From NCBI GenBank assembly GCA_934646845.1, contig CAKUEV010000012.1, positions 1 to 20,890 on the forward strand: a stretch of 20,890 bases of DNA. Direction: 5' to 3'. Below the pieces are notes generated by a model that searched no databases, was not told the origin of the DNA, and saw nothing but the letters and a program-made list of their open reading frames with translations. The stretch comes from an uncultured Slackia sp. (GTDB lineage: Bacteria; Actinomycetota; Coriobacteriia; Coriobacteriales; Eggerthellaceae). This document shows positions 7,407 through 15,248 of the stretch, piece after piece; the stretch's first letter is position 1; the number at the start of each line of letters is the position of its first letter. The translations under genes were made by a program, and so were the position numbers.

Positions 7407-8899
7407 CGTGAGTTCCTTCCGCTGCCGCGACGATTGGCGCCGCGTTCCATTCCAGAATCATGGCGTCGCGACGCCCGTGAGCCCATAGAAGCATTTCCCT
7501 CTGGGCGAGACGAGCCTCGCGAAGCGCTTCTCGATGCGCCGCCGCGAGGGGCCATGACGCCGCCAAACGGGTCGCCATGGGAGCGCCTCGAACGAGCCGG
7601 GTGCTCGGCGATGGGCTCCGATTCGACCGAAGAGAAACGCGAACGCGCCGGTGGCTCGTCTTCCACGCGAATATAGCTCAGGTTCGCTCGACGTCGCTCG
7701 GCGCTCGCGCGATGCGGCGTGAGCGCTTCTTCGCCCGCCACACGCGAAACCGACATGATGATGCCCACCATCAAAAGCGACGCCACAACCGACGATCCGC
7801 CCGACGAAATGAACGGCAGGGGCTTGCCCGTCGTGGGGAACAATCCCGTAGCGCAGGCCATATTCAAAAACGCCTGCCCTACAAGCATGCAGGTAAGGCC
7901 GCCGGCGATCATCGTGCCGAAATCGTCGCTGGCTCGCTTGGCGATAAGCAAACCGCCCACGAGCACCGCCACAAAAAGCGCGATGACGAACAGCGCGCCG
8001 ACAAAGCCGAGCTCCTCGCCGATAATCGAGAAAATGAAGTCGGTTTCAGCCTCGGGCAAATACAGGAACTTCTCGCGTGAATTGCCCAAGCCAACGCCCA
8101 GAATGCCGCCTTCGGAAAACGCGAAGAACGAACGAATCATCTGATAGCCCGTGTCGTACTGGTCGCTCCATGGGTCGAGCCACACCGAAACGCGATCGGC
8201 GCGATATCCAACGATGCCGAATACGCCGGCCACCACGACGGCTATGCCGAGCGCAGCGACGAAACGCCCAGGAAGCCCGCCGAGCCACATAACCACGAAC
8301 ACGCCCACAAGAATGACGACGGCCGAACCCATGTCCGACTGCGTTTTATACAAAAAAGCAAGTGGGAGCAAGACGAGCACAAAAGCGGCAATGAGCGCCT
8401 GTTTCAAATCACGAATCTGATCGCGGTATTCAAGAAGCACCTTCGCCGCAGCCACCACGAGCATGATTTTGGCAAATTCCGTCGGCTGCACGCTGAAGCC
8501 GCCGATATAAATCCATCGCGTGGCGCCAAGAATATTCGTGCCAATAACAGGAACGGCGAGCAGCAAAGCGGCGCATACGCCCCAAAACGCCCAAAAGAAG
8601 GGGCCACCCTGCAGCGATCGGTAATCGCGTGTATACACGAACAGGGCCAGAACGGAGCCGAGCACGACGAATATCGCCTGCTTCACAACGTACGAGGTTG
8701 CCGACTCGCCATTGTGAATCGCCTCGACCGTCGACGCCGAAAACACCATGACGATGCCGATGAGCACAAGCAGAACAGCAGCGACCAGAAGGCCCAAACG
8801 CGGCATCATGATGTCGGCGGGCACACTGCCCCGTGCGCCGCCTCTTCTATTCAATTCAGGGAAGCCGGCAGACGAACCGGCACGCGTCGCTCGAGCCAC
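7403..8899 (-). CDS. ftsW: SEDS-family septal peptidoglycan glycosyltransferase FtsW, with long basic C-terminal tail
   Basis: FtsW polymerises lipid II at the septum together with its cognate class B PBP, here FtsI. After a short cytoplasmic head the first membrane segment is near residues 34-53, and about ten segments follow to residue 385. SEDS hallmarks are GATRWIYIGGFSVQPTEFAK, KTQSDMGSAVVI, PEAETDFIFSIIGEELGF and GKPLPFISSGGSS. The protein is 498 residues against roughly 400 for a typical FtsW. The last 113 residues are a cytoplasmic low-complexity tail with over 20 arginines and many Ser/Gly. The GTG start lies 10 nt after the murD stop, with a weak AGG site 9 nt upstream; later in-frame ATGs before the first membrane segment are possible alternatives. 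RodA is the other SEDS candidate, but the cluster context favours FtsW. Confidence 0.93.
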   Translation of the reverse strand: MARATRAGSSAGFPELNRRGGARGSVPADIMMPRLGLLVAAVLLVLIGIVMVFSASTVEAIHNGESATSYVVKQAIFVVLGSVLALFVYTRDYRSLQGGPFFWAFWGVCAALLLAVPVIGTNILGATRWIYIGGFSVQPTEFAKIMLVVAAAKVLLEYRDQIRDLKQALIAAFVLVLLPLAFLYKTQSDMGSAVVILVGVFVVMWLGGLPGRFVAALGIAVVVAGVFGIVGYRADRVSVWLDPWSDQYDTGYQMIRSFFAFSEGGILGVGLGNSREKFLYLPEAETDFIFSIIGEELGFVGALFVIALFVAVLVGGLLIAKRASDDFGTMIAGGLTCMLVGQAFLNMACATGLFPTTGKPLPFISSGGSSVVASLLMVGIIMSVSRVAGEEALTPHRASAERRRANLSYIRVEDEPPARSRFSSVESEPIAEHPARSRRSHGDPFGGVMAPRGGASRSASRGSSRPEGNASMGSRASRRHDSGMERGANRRGSGRNSR

Positions 8900-8909
8900 C
8901 GGCTACAAC

Positions 8910-10370
8910 CTAGCGGGCATTGTTGGCACGAAACGCAACGAGCTGTTTGAAGACTTTGCCGCGGTGCTCGAACGAGTCGAACTCGTCAAACGACGAGCAA
9001 GCGGGAGAAAGCACGACCTCGTCGCCAGATTGGGCCATAGAAATCGCCGTATCGAGCGCGTCTTCCATATGCTCGGCGCGAACATGCTTCACGCCCGCAT
9101 TGGCGAACGCATCGAAGAAGCGCTCGCCCGCCGCGCCAAAGCACACCACGGCCTTGCATTTCGCATCGCACGCTTCAACAAGCTCGTCAAGGTCGGTTCC
9201 CTTGTCATTGCCGCCGAGCAAGAAAATGGCGGTGTGGGGAGCAAACGCCGAAAGCGCCTTCAGCGTAGCGTCCACGTTGGTCGCCTTGGAATCGTTCACG
9301 AACTTCACGCCGCCGATTTCGCCGCACGGCTCCAGGCGATGTTCGAGAGGCTTAAAGGACACGAGGCCTTCGCGCACCTGGGCGGCGTCAACGCCGCACG
9401 CAAGCGCAGCAGCAGCCGCGGCAAGCGCATTGGAAACGTTATGCTCGCCCTTAATCAGAAGCTCGCTTTCGCCCACGAGCTCAATATCTTCGCCCTTGAA
9501 ATCGACACGCAGCATATTGCCATCGAGGAATGCGGCGTTTTCAGACCCGCAAGCCTCCTTCATGGAATGGTCGATGCCCGCGGCGCACCCTACGGGGATG
9601 TAGCCGAAAGCTCGCTTGGAGTCGTTCTTGAATTCTTTCACGCAATCGCGCGTCACATCGCATACGGCGTCGATGACGAGCGTGCCCTGATTCTTGCTCA
9701 GGTTCGCATACACCTGCTTTTTCGCCTCGGCATACGCCTCAAACGTCATATGCCAATACAGGTGGTCGGGCGTGATGTTGAGCAGCACGGCGACCTCGGG
9801 CGCGAACGCCTGGCAGCTCGCCAGCTGGAACGAGCTCGCCTCGCACACATACACGTCGGCCTCGCCGTTGCCCACGGCTTCGATGCACGTATTGCCGATG
9901 TTGCCCACGGCGGCAACGCGCTCGCCGGCGCACTTCAAAATATGCGTGATAAGCGACGTGGTGGTGGTTTTGCCATTGGTTCCCGTCACGGCAACCCAAC
10001 GACTATCCGCAGGGCTCTCGCGCCAGGCGAATTCCACCTCGGAAATAACCTCAGTCGAAGCTGCCTTCGCGTTTTCGTAGAAACGGGAGAACTGGGAAAT
10101 GCCCGGGCTTACGATGCACACGTCATAGGTGTCTTTAAACGTATACATGTCGAACACCACATGCGCGCCAAGCGCCTCGCAGTGCGCGGCGAACTCGAGC
10201 GCGGCATCGTTTTTCTCGCCAGCCGCGATGGTCACGCTCTTCACGCGGCCACCGAGCAAATTCAGGCAATACGACGCAGCGGCCTTGCCGCTCTTGCCCA
10301 AACCCAGAATAAGCACGTCGCCCCAACACGTTGGCGCGGCCTTGGTTCCTTCGATGATAGAAGCGCCCAT
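8910..10370 (-). CDS. murD: UDP-N-acetylmuramoyl-L-alanine--D-glutamate ligase MurD
   Basis: MurD adds D-glutamate to UDP-MurNAc-L-Ala using ATP in the cytoplasm. The N-terminal domain has LILGLGKSGKAAA (residues 20-32) and the SPGI motif near 88-91. The ATP loop GTNGKTTTT lies at 130-138. Further ligase blocks are EASSFQL, LNITPDHLYWH, IKGEHNVSNALAA, VNDSKATNVDAT and LLGGNDKG. The C-terminus has LSPACSSFDEFDSFEHRG. The 486 residues are slightly longer than the usual 440-460. The start follows GGAAAGGGATAG and is the only good one near the family's N-terminal glycine loop. It lies 24 nt after mraY. Confidence 0.96.
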   Translation of the reverse strand: MGASIIEGTKAAPTCWGDVLILGLGKSGKAAASYCLNLLGGRVKSVTIAAGEKNDAALEFAAHCEALGAHVVFDMYTFKDTYDVCIVSPGISQFSRFYENAKAASTEVISEVEFAWRESPADSRWVAVTGTNGKTTTTSLITHILKCAGERVAAVGNIGNTCIEAVGNGEADVYVCEASSFQLASCQAFAPEVAVLLNITPDHLYWHMTFEAYAEAKKQVYANLSKNQGTLVIDAVCDVTRDCVKEFKNDSKRAFGYIPVGCAAGIDHSMKEACGSENAAFLDGNMLRVDFKGEDIELVGESELLIKGEHNVSNALAAAAAALACGVDAAQVREGLVSFKPLEHRLEPCGEIGGVKFVNDSKATNVDATLKALSAFAPHTAIFLLGGNDKGTDLDELVEACDAKCKAVVCFGAAGERFFDAFANAGVKHVRAEHMEDALDTAISMAQSGDEVVLSPACSSFDEFDSFEHRGKVFKQLVAFRANNAR

Positions 10371-10394
10371 GACACTATCCCTTTCCGTCGGCGT

Positions 10395-11462
10395 TTAAGC
10401 GACCATGCCCATGACGATGGGCTGAATGAAGAACAGCACGAAGCCAAAACCGGCAAGCGCGCCCGAAACAATCCAGAATCGAATGACGACCTTCGTTTCG
10501 CTCCAGCCCTTCTTCTCGAAGTGGTGGTGCAAAGGCGCCATAAGGAACAAACGCTTTTTCGTGCGCTTGTAATGCACGACCTGCAAAATAACCGAACACG
10601 CCTCGGCGACGAACAGGCCGCCGATGATGAGCGAGAACACCTCGGTTTTCGTGATGATGGCGATGCAAGCAAGCGCCGAGCCCAGCGCGAGCGACCCCGT
10701 GTCGCCCATGAAAATGTCGGCCGGATATGCGTTGAACCACAAAAAGCCTACGCATGCGCCCGCCATGGTGGCGGCGAACACGGCCATGGGAAGCATATTC
10801 TCGCGATACGCGATGGCAGCCATGACGATCATGACGACCATGACCGTTCCGGCGGCCAAGCCATCGAGGCCGTCGGTCAAATTCACCGCGTTGGACATGC
10901 CGATGATGAGCAAATAGCAGAACACGAGGTACAGCCAGGGAATATCAAGCGAGCCATCGGGGCAGATGGGGCACGGGATAGACGTGGTGAGCACTCCGAA
11001 ATCCCACGGCTGCAAAAACGGGATTTGCACGGTGGGGGCAATGCCGAGCCAATTCACGACATAAAGCGTGAACAGCGTGGCGATGGCGAACTGGCCGATG
11101 AGCTTGCCTTTAGGCGTCAAGCCCAAAGAGCGCTCATGGATGACCTTTTCGGCATCGTCGAACAGGCCCAAAGCCGCGGTGCACAGCGTCGCAAGAAGCG
11201 CCGCGACGAAGCTCCACGAAGGGGGCACCACCAAAAGCACGGTAATCACGATGGCGATGAGCATGATGACGCCGCCCATGGTAGGCGTGCCCTGCTTCAC
11301 CAAGTGGCTTTGCGGGCCGTCGGCGCGCACCTGCTGGCCAATATGCGTGCGGGTAAGCAGGCGAATCCAGGCCGGCATGAGCGCCATAGTCAAAGCCGTG
11401 GCGACGATGAAGCCCAGAAACACTAGAAACGACGGGTATGCGGAAAACAGCGAGCTCAGCAT
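10395..11462 (-). CDS. mraY: Phospho-N-acetylmuramoyl-pentapeptide transferase MraY
   Basis: This integral membrane enzyme transfers phospho-MurNAc-pentapeptide to undecaprenyl phosphate, forming lipid I. The protein has 355 residues with about ten hydrophobic segments. The catalytic pair D102-D103 is in LGLFDDAEKVIHERSLGLTP. NLTDGLDGLAAG is at 194-205, D254 is in MGDTGSLALG, and the histidine motif APLHHHFEKKGW is near 309-320. The loop between segments 4 and 5 contains the cysteine pair CPIC (164-167), unusual in my experience of this family. The ATG shares one base with the TAA of murF (TAATG), a tight translational coupling. Confidence 0.97.
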   Translation of the reverse strand: MLSSLFSAYPSFLVFLGFIVATALTMALMPAWIRLLTRTHIGQQVRADGPQSHLVKQGTPTMGGVIMLIAIVITVLLVVPPSWSFVAALLATLCTAALGLFDDAEKVIHERSLGLTPKGKLIGQFAIATLFTLYVVNWLGIAPTVQIPFLQPWDFGVLTTSIPCPICPDGSLDIPWLYLVFCYLLIIGMSNAVNLTDGLDGLAAGTVMVVMIVMAAIAYRENMLPMAVFAATMAGACVGFLWFNAYPADIFMGDTGSLALGSALACIAIITKTEVFSLIIGGLFVAEACSVILQVVHYKRTKKRLFLMAPLHHHFEKKGWSETKVVIRFWIVSGALAGFGFVLFFIQPIVMGMVA

Positions 11463-12931
11463 TATTCGATGATCCCTTCAACGACTCGATCAAGGCCCAT
11501 ATAGTGCGAGGCTTTCACCAATACGGCGTCGCCTTCGGAAATGGTTTTTGAAACGTAGGCGAGAGCCTCGTCGGCATCGTTCACGCAAACGATATGTTCA
11601 TGCGGCATGCCGGCCTCTTCAGCGGCGCGAGCCATGCCCCGCGACAGGTCGCCCGTGCACACGAGCACATCGATGCCCGCCTCGGCCGCGGCGCGACCGG
11701 CCTTCGCGTGGCCCTCGACGCTCGATACGCCGAGCTCGCCCATATCGCCGAGCACCGCGATGCGACGGCCCGCGGTCTCATACGACGCAAGCGTGGCAAG
11801 AGCGGCGCACATCGATTCGGGAGCAGCGTTGTAGGCGTCGTTGAACACCACGGCTCCGCACTTCGCGCGCACGAGTTCGGCACGGCCCGATTCGGGCTGA
11901 GCCTGAGCAAGGGCTGCTGTGACTTCGGAAAATTCCATGCCCGCCGCCATGCATACCGCCGCGGCGCCACATGCGTTCGAAACGTTTTGCGCGCCACGCA
12001 AAGAAAGCGCAACCTGCTCGCGGCAACGCTCGCCGCCCACAAGCGCGCCACGCGCGCACAATTCGAACCGCGGACGGCCTTCGGGGTCAATCACGACATT
12101 TTCGGCCCACACGGCGCTGTCGGCAGCCCATGCGCCCAAAGAGGCATCAGGCTCGCCGAGCGCGGAAAACGCGCAAACATTCACGCCGCGCTGAAGAAGG
12201 CGCGCATGCTCTGCCATAAACGCCGATTTATCGCAGCCGGCATTCAAAAACGCCCAGCCGCCCTCGGGCAGCGCATCGAGCAGCTCCGCTTTCGCGAGCG
12301 CGATGTTGTCACGCGTTTTCAGGTATTCCAAGTGCGACGTTCCCACGATGGACACGACGCCCAAGCTCGGCTCCGCCATGGCGGCAAGGTGCGCGATTTG
12401 GCCCGGGCGATCCATGCCCATCTCGACGACGAGCATCTGGGTCGACGCGGGCGCCGTAAGCACCGTATAGGGGGCGCCGAGTTCGTTGTTGAAGTTGCCC
12501 TTCGTCGCCCAGGTTTCATATTTCGTAGAAAGGATGTCGCGCACGAGGCCTTTGGTGGTGGTCTTCCCCACCGAGCCGGTGACGCCGATCACCGTGGCGG
12601 AAAGCGTTGCGCGCCATGCGGCGGCGATTTCGGCAATCGCTTCCGCTGCATCGGCAACCATAAGCACGCAAGCGCCGGCGGCACGGGCCGCTTCAAGCGC
12701 CGCATCGTCAAGCTCGCGCGTGCACAGCACCGCGACGGCGCCCGCCTCGATTGCGGAAGCCGCGAATGCATGTCCGTCGACGCGCTCGCCAACGATGGCC
12801 GCATACACAAAGCCCGGTTTCACCTCGCGAGAGTCCCACGTAAGGCCCAAGGCCGCGACATCGCGGCTCACGGGTTCCACGAGCACGCGAGCATCGCATG
12901 CCTCAATTACACGTCCTATTTCGAGTTCCAT
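11462..12931 (-). CDS. murF: UDP-N-acetylmuramoyl-tripeptide--D-alanyl-D-alanine ligase MurF
   Basis: MurF attaches D-Ala-D-Ala to the UDP-MurNAc-tripeptide. The N-terminal domain carries DSREVKPGFVYAAIVG and the P-loop is GVTGSVGKTTT (116-126). The form TGSVGKTTTK, plus KGNFNNELGAPYTVL, VGTSHLEYLKTRDNIA and FNDAYNAAPESM, identifies MurF rather than MurE, which has TGTNGKTTT. The 489 residues are full length. Near the C-terminus the usual KGSR or KASR block reads KASHYMGLD. GAGGTGG sits 5 nt before the ATG. No murE is present next to it, although ftsI-murE-murF is the common order. A 56-nt gap with a terminator-like hairpin separates it from ftsI. Confidence 0.95.
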   Translation of the reverse strand: MELEIGRVIEACDARVLVEPVSRDVAALGLTWDSREVKPGFVYAAIVGERVDGHAFAASAIEAGAVAVLCTRELDDAALEAARAAGACVLMVADAAEAIAEIAAAWRATLSATVIGVTGSVGKTTTKGLVRDILSTKYETWATKGNFNNELGAPYTVLTAPASTQMLVVEMGMDRPGQIAHLAAMAEPSLGVVSIVGTSHLEYLKTRDNIALAKAELLDALPEGGWAFLNAGCDKSAFMAEHARLLQRGVNVCAFSALGEPDASLGAWAADSAVWAENVVIDPEGRPRFELCARGALVGGERCREQVALSLRGAQNVSNACGAAAVCMAAGMEFSEVTAALAQAQPESGRAELVRAKCGAVVFNDAYNAAPESMCAALATLASYETAGRRIAVLGDMGELGVSSVEGHAKAGRAAAEAGIDVLVCTGDLSRGMARAAEEAGMPHEHIVCVNDADEALAYVSKTISEGDAVLVKASHYMGLDRVVEGIIE

Positions 12932-12964
12932 TCAATCCACCTCAACGGAATCGCTTAATCAGGC

Positions 12965-12989
12965 AAAACGCCGCACGAAGGCGGCGTTT
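12965..12989 (-). terminator. Terminator-like hairpin at the ftsI-murF junction
   Basis: On the minus strand the arms AAACGCCGC (12989-12981) and GCGGCGTTT (12974-12966) form a perfect 9-bp stem with a 6-nt loop, followed by only one more T. The stem overlaps the ftsI stop codon. The short T-tract suggests partial termination or an mRNA-processing hairpin rather than a full stop, since murF and the genes after it have no obvious other promoter. Confidence 0.5.
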
Positions 12990-14682
12990 ACTTCTGCGCG
13001 ATTTTATATCGGCTACTTGCTTCGGTCATTATATCTTTAAACACCTCGCACGTATTTCGCTCGTAAGGCACATGGTTCACACCGACAAAACACACCAGAT
13101 TCGAAGTCGCGTTTGGCAGGAAACCAACAAAGTCGAGGTTGTACATGTTCTTCACGTAGGAGCCGGAATCGTCGGCGTATTCCGCCGTACCGGTTTTGCC
13201 CGCCGTCGTATAGCCCTCAACAGCGGCCGTCTTGCCCGTGCCGTTTTCCACAACGCCTTCCAGCATGTCCGTAAGCGGAGCGATAGCGTCGGTGTTGTCG
13301 ATGATCTGCTCGCTATCCCACGTGACTTCTTCTCCCGAAGAAGGCTTCGAGATAAGGAAGTGCGGCGTATGGGCAACGCCCGTGCCATTCGCGATGGCCC
13401 CGTAGAAGCGCGTGATCATAAGCGGACTCAGCGAAATGCCTTGGCCGAACGTCACGTTGTACGACTGGATGAGCGACCATGTGCCCACATTGGTCAAATA
13501 GCCCTCGGCCTCGCCGGGGTAGTCGACGCCCGTGGCATCATTGAGGCCGTATTTGCGAATCTTGTCGTACAGGTCGTTGAAACCCAAATGCTGTTGCACG
13601 AGAAGCGATGTACCGACGTTCGACGATTGCGCGAGCACCTCGGCCGCGGTCATCGTAGTTGCGGCGCGTTCATGGGCGTCAGAGATTTTGTACTCGTCCG
13701 CCTCAAGATACACCGGGCAGTCCACCGTGGTTTGGGCGGTAATGCCACCCGCCTCGAGCATCGCGCAGAACGACGCAGTCTTGAAAATGGAGCCCGGCTC
13801 GAACTGCGTGGTAATTGCTTTCACCGACGTAGCGCCCTCTTCGATGTTGCTGCGGTCGGAGGGGTCCAAGTAAGGCGTTGAGGCGATAGCGATAATGTCA
13901 CCCGTATCGGCGTCGTAAAGCACAGCCGAGCCGTCTTCGCCGCCAATGTCGCTCACGCCCTGCGCAAGGCGCTCTTCGACATATTGCTGCATGTCGATAT
14001 CGATGGAAAGAATAATATCCTGGCCATCTTTGGCGGGCTCGTCGACCTCGGTGCCGCCGGGAATCGGCATGCCGTATGCGCCCTGCTGCAGCACGAGCTT
14101 GCCCGGCTCGCCCTTCAAAATGCTGTCGTAATACAGCTCAAGACCGGTTTGGCCGTTACCGTCAACGTCGACCAGGCCAAGAATTTGGCCCGCGGTGCTG
14201 CCATACGGGTACACGCGTTTCATGTCGTCAAGGAAATAAATGCCATCAAGGCCGAGGTCTTTTACCTCTTCGCCTTTGTCCTGGTCGACCTTGCGCTTCA
14301 CGTATGCGAACGTGGTGTTTTCGGTCGAAAGGGGGCCTTCATAGATGGACGCGTCGCCGCCGAGCACGCCGGCGAGCTTCTCGGCCGTGCCTTTGACGTC
14401 GGTGATTTCTTTCGGATTGCAATAGATGGTCGTCGCCTGCACGTCGGAGGCGAGCACTTTGCCATTGCGGTCGTAAATCGTACCGCGACGAGGCGAGAGC
14501 TCGACCGACACCGTGCGCGAATTGGCAGCCTGGGTGCTGTAATCGTCGGCAAGAATAATCTGAAGCTGAACGAGACGTCCTACGAGCAACAAAAGGATGA
14601 TTCCGAAAAAGACCAGAAGCACCCTAAAGCGATTTGAGCCGAAGGAATAATTCGGCGCCTGACGGCGCGCGTCACGAGACAC
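12988..14682 (-). CDS. ftsI: Septal class B penicillin-binding protein (FtsI/PBP transpeptidase)
   Basis: This is the septal D,D-transpeptidase that cross-links glycan strands made by FtsW. A short cytoplasmic head is followed by a membrane anchor (about residues 20-43), the PBP dimerisation domain beginning at SPRRGTIYDRNGKVLA, and the transpeptidase domain. Catalytic motifs, in numbering from the start used here, are SIFK at 298-301 (nucleophile S298) in FEPGSIFKT, SSN at 353-355 in AQSSNVGTS, and KTG at 496-498 in AGKTGTAEY. There is no PASTA domain. The start is uncertain: GTG at 14691 directly abuts the stop of the ftsL-like gene, while GTG at 14682 (giving MSRDARRQAPNYS) has AGG 8 nt upstream and is preferred. 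The protein ends shortly after the transpeptidase fold. Confidence 0.94.
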   Translation of the reverse strand: MSRDARRQAPNYSFGSNRFRVLLVFFGIILLLLVGRLVQLQIILADDYSTQAANSRTVSVELSPRRGTIYDRNGKVLASDVQATTIYCNPKEITDVKGTAEKLAGVLGGDASIYEGPLSTENTTFAYVKRKVDQDKGEEVKDLGLDGIYFLDDMKRVYPYGSTAGQILGLVDVDGNGQTGLELYYDSILKGEPGKLVLQQGAYGMPIPGGTEVDEPAKDGQDIILSIDIDMQQYVEERLAQGVSDIGGEDGSAVLYDADTGDIIAIASTPYLDPSDRSNIEEGATSVKAITTQFEPGSIFKTASFCAMLEAGGITAQTTVDCPVYLEADEYKISDAHERAATTMTAAEVLAQSSNVGTSLLVQQHLGFNDLYDKIRKYGLNDATGVDYPGEAEGYLTNVGTWSLIQSYNVTFGQGISLSPLMITRFYGAIANGTGVAHTPHFLISKPSSGEEVTWDSEQIIDNTDAIAPLTDMLEGVVENGTGKTAAVEGYTTAGKTGTAEYADDSGSYVKNMYNLDFVGFLPNATSNLVCFVGVNHVPYERNTCEVFKDIMTEASSRYKIAQK

Positions 14683-14691
14683 GAAGCGCAC

Positions 14692-15177
14692 CTAGCCTTG
14701 GCTTGCCATAGAAGACAAGCTCCCAGAAAGCGAAAGGTTGCCCGAAGCGTCGGTCGCAATGACGTCGGCGCCAAGCTCGACGCTTTCGGTAGCAGCAGGC
14801 GCCGCCATGCCGAGGCCCTCGGCCGCGGAGCGAATGTGCGTGGAGTTAGAAAGCTGGCTCTGCTGCACCTCAAGATCGTTGCCGAGCGTGCGCTCGTTGG
14901 CGATTTGCGTGGAAAGCTCGTCGGTTGCAATGGTCGTAGTTACGCTCGCCGCAGAAAGAAGCACGCGAGCGCATGCGAAAATCGCAATCACGATTGCCAC
15001 GGCGAATACAACGCCCACCACACCAAAGATGCTCTCGGGCACACCGGCATGGTTGACGCCGTTGCGGCGTCCGGGCATGACATTGACATCGGGGTTGCCC
15101 TGCCTGCGCAAATCGGGCGCGGCAGAACCATGAACATAGGCCGGCTGGGAGGCGCGGTATGAATCGTATTGTCTCAT
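14692..15177 (-). CDS. ftsL: FtsL-like septal coiled-coil membrane protein
   Basis: The 161-residue bitopic protein occupies the usual ftsL slot between rsmH and ftsI. A polar N-terminal cytoplasmic part (1-48) precedes one membrane segment (about 49-71, SIFGVVGVVFAVAIVIAIFA). A heptad-like stretch follows (about 84-112, TDELSTQIANERTLGNDLEVQ...), then IRSAAEGLGMAAP, which matches the FtsL/DivIC pattern of 'I---A--LGM-P'. The last 35 residues are a Ser/Ala/Leu-rich extracellular tail. FtsL bridges FtsQ/FtsB-type proteins and the FtsW-FtsI synthase. Sequence identity in this family is low, so the call rests on topology, motif and position. GGAGG lies 5 nt before the ATG. Its stop is adjacent to the upstream possible start of ftsI. 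Confidence 0.8.
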   Translation of the reverse strand: MRQYDSYRASQPAYVHGSAAPDLRRQGNPDVNVMPGRRNGVNHAGVPESIFGVVGVVFAVAIVIAIFACARVLLSAASVTTTIATDELSTQIANERTLGNDLEVQQSQLSNSTHIRSAAEGLGMAAPAATESVELGADVIATDASGNLSLSGSLSSMASQG

Positions 15178-15230
15178 GCCTGCCTCCTTTCTGTGTTTAG
15201 GCTGCGTTTACAGTCGGCGTATCGACCATC

Positions 15231-15248
15231 TAGGCGCCAGGGCACCTA
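15231..15248 (-). repeat. Short stem-loop over the rsmH stop codon
   Basis: The arms TAGGTGCC and GGCGCCTA (minus strand) pair over 8 positions with one wobble, around a very short loop. The rsmH stop TAG is part of the stem. No T-run follows, so it is not a terminator. It lies in the 68-nt gap before the ftsL-like gene. Confidence 0.35.

Noticed and set aside
4365..7676. A 1103-codon open frame on the plus strand
   Set aside because: It lies antisense to murB, murC, murG and ftsW, which have full family motifs. Its translation is low-complexity Arg/Ala/His-rich without recognisable domains, and it arises from the codon bias of the genes on the other strand.
8748..11426. An 892-codon open frame on the plus strand
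   Set aside because: Antisense to the ftsW start, murD and mraY. The product is Arg/His-rich with no membrane segments or motifs, so it is a shadow of the codon usage.
11462..12931. The gene as MurE instead of MurF, which would fill the missing position
   Set aside because: TGSVGKTTT, NFNNELGAP and DAYNAAPESM are MurF features; MurE-type TGTNGKTTT is absent.
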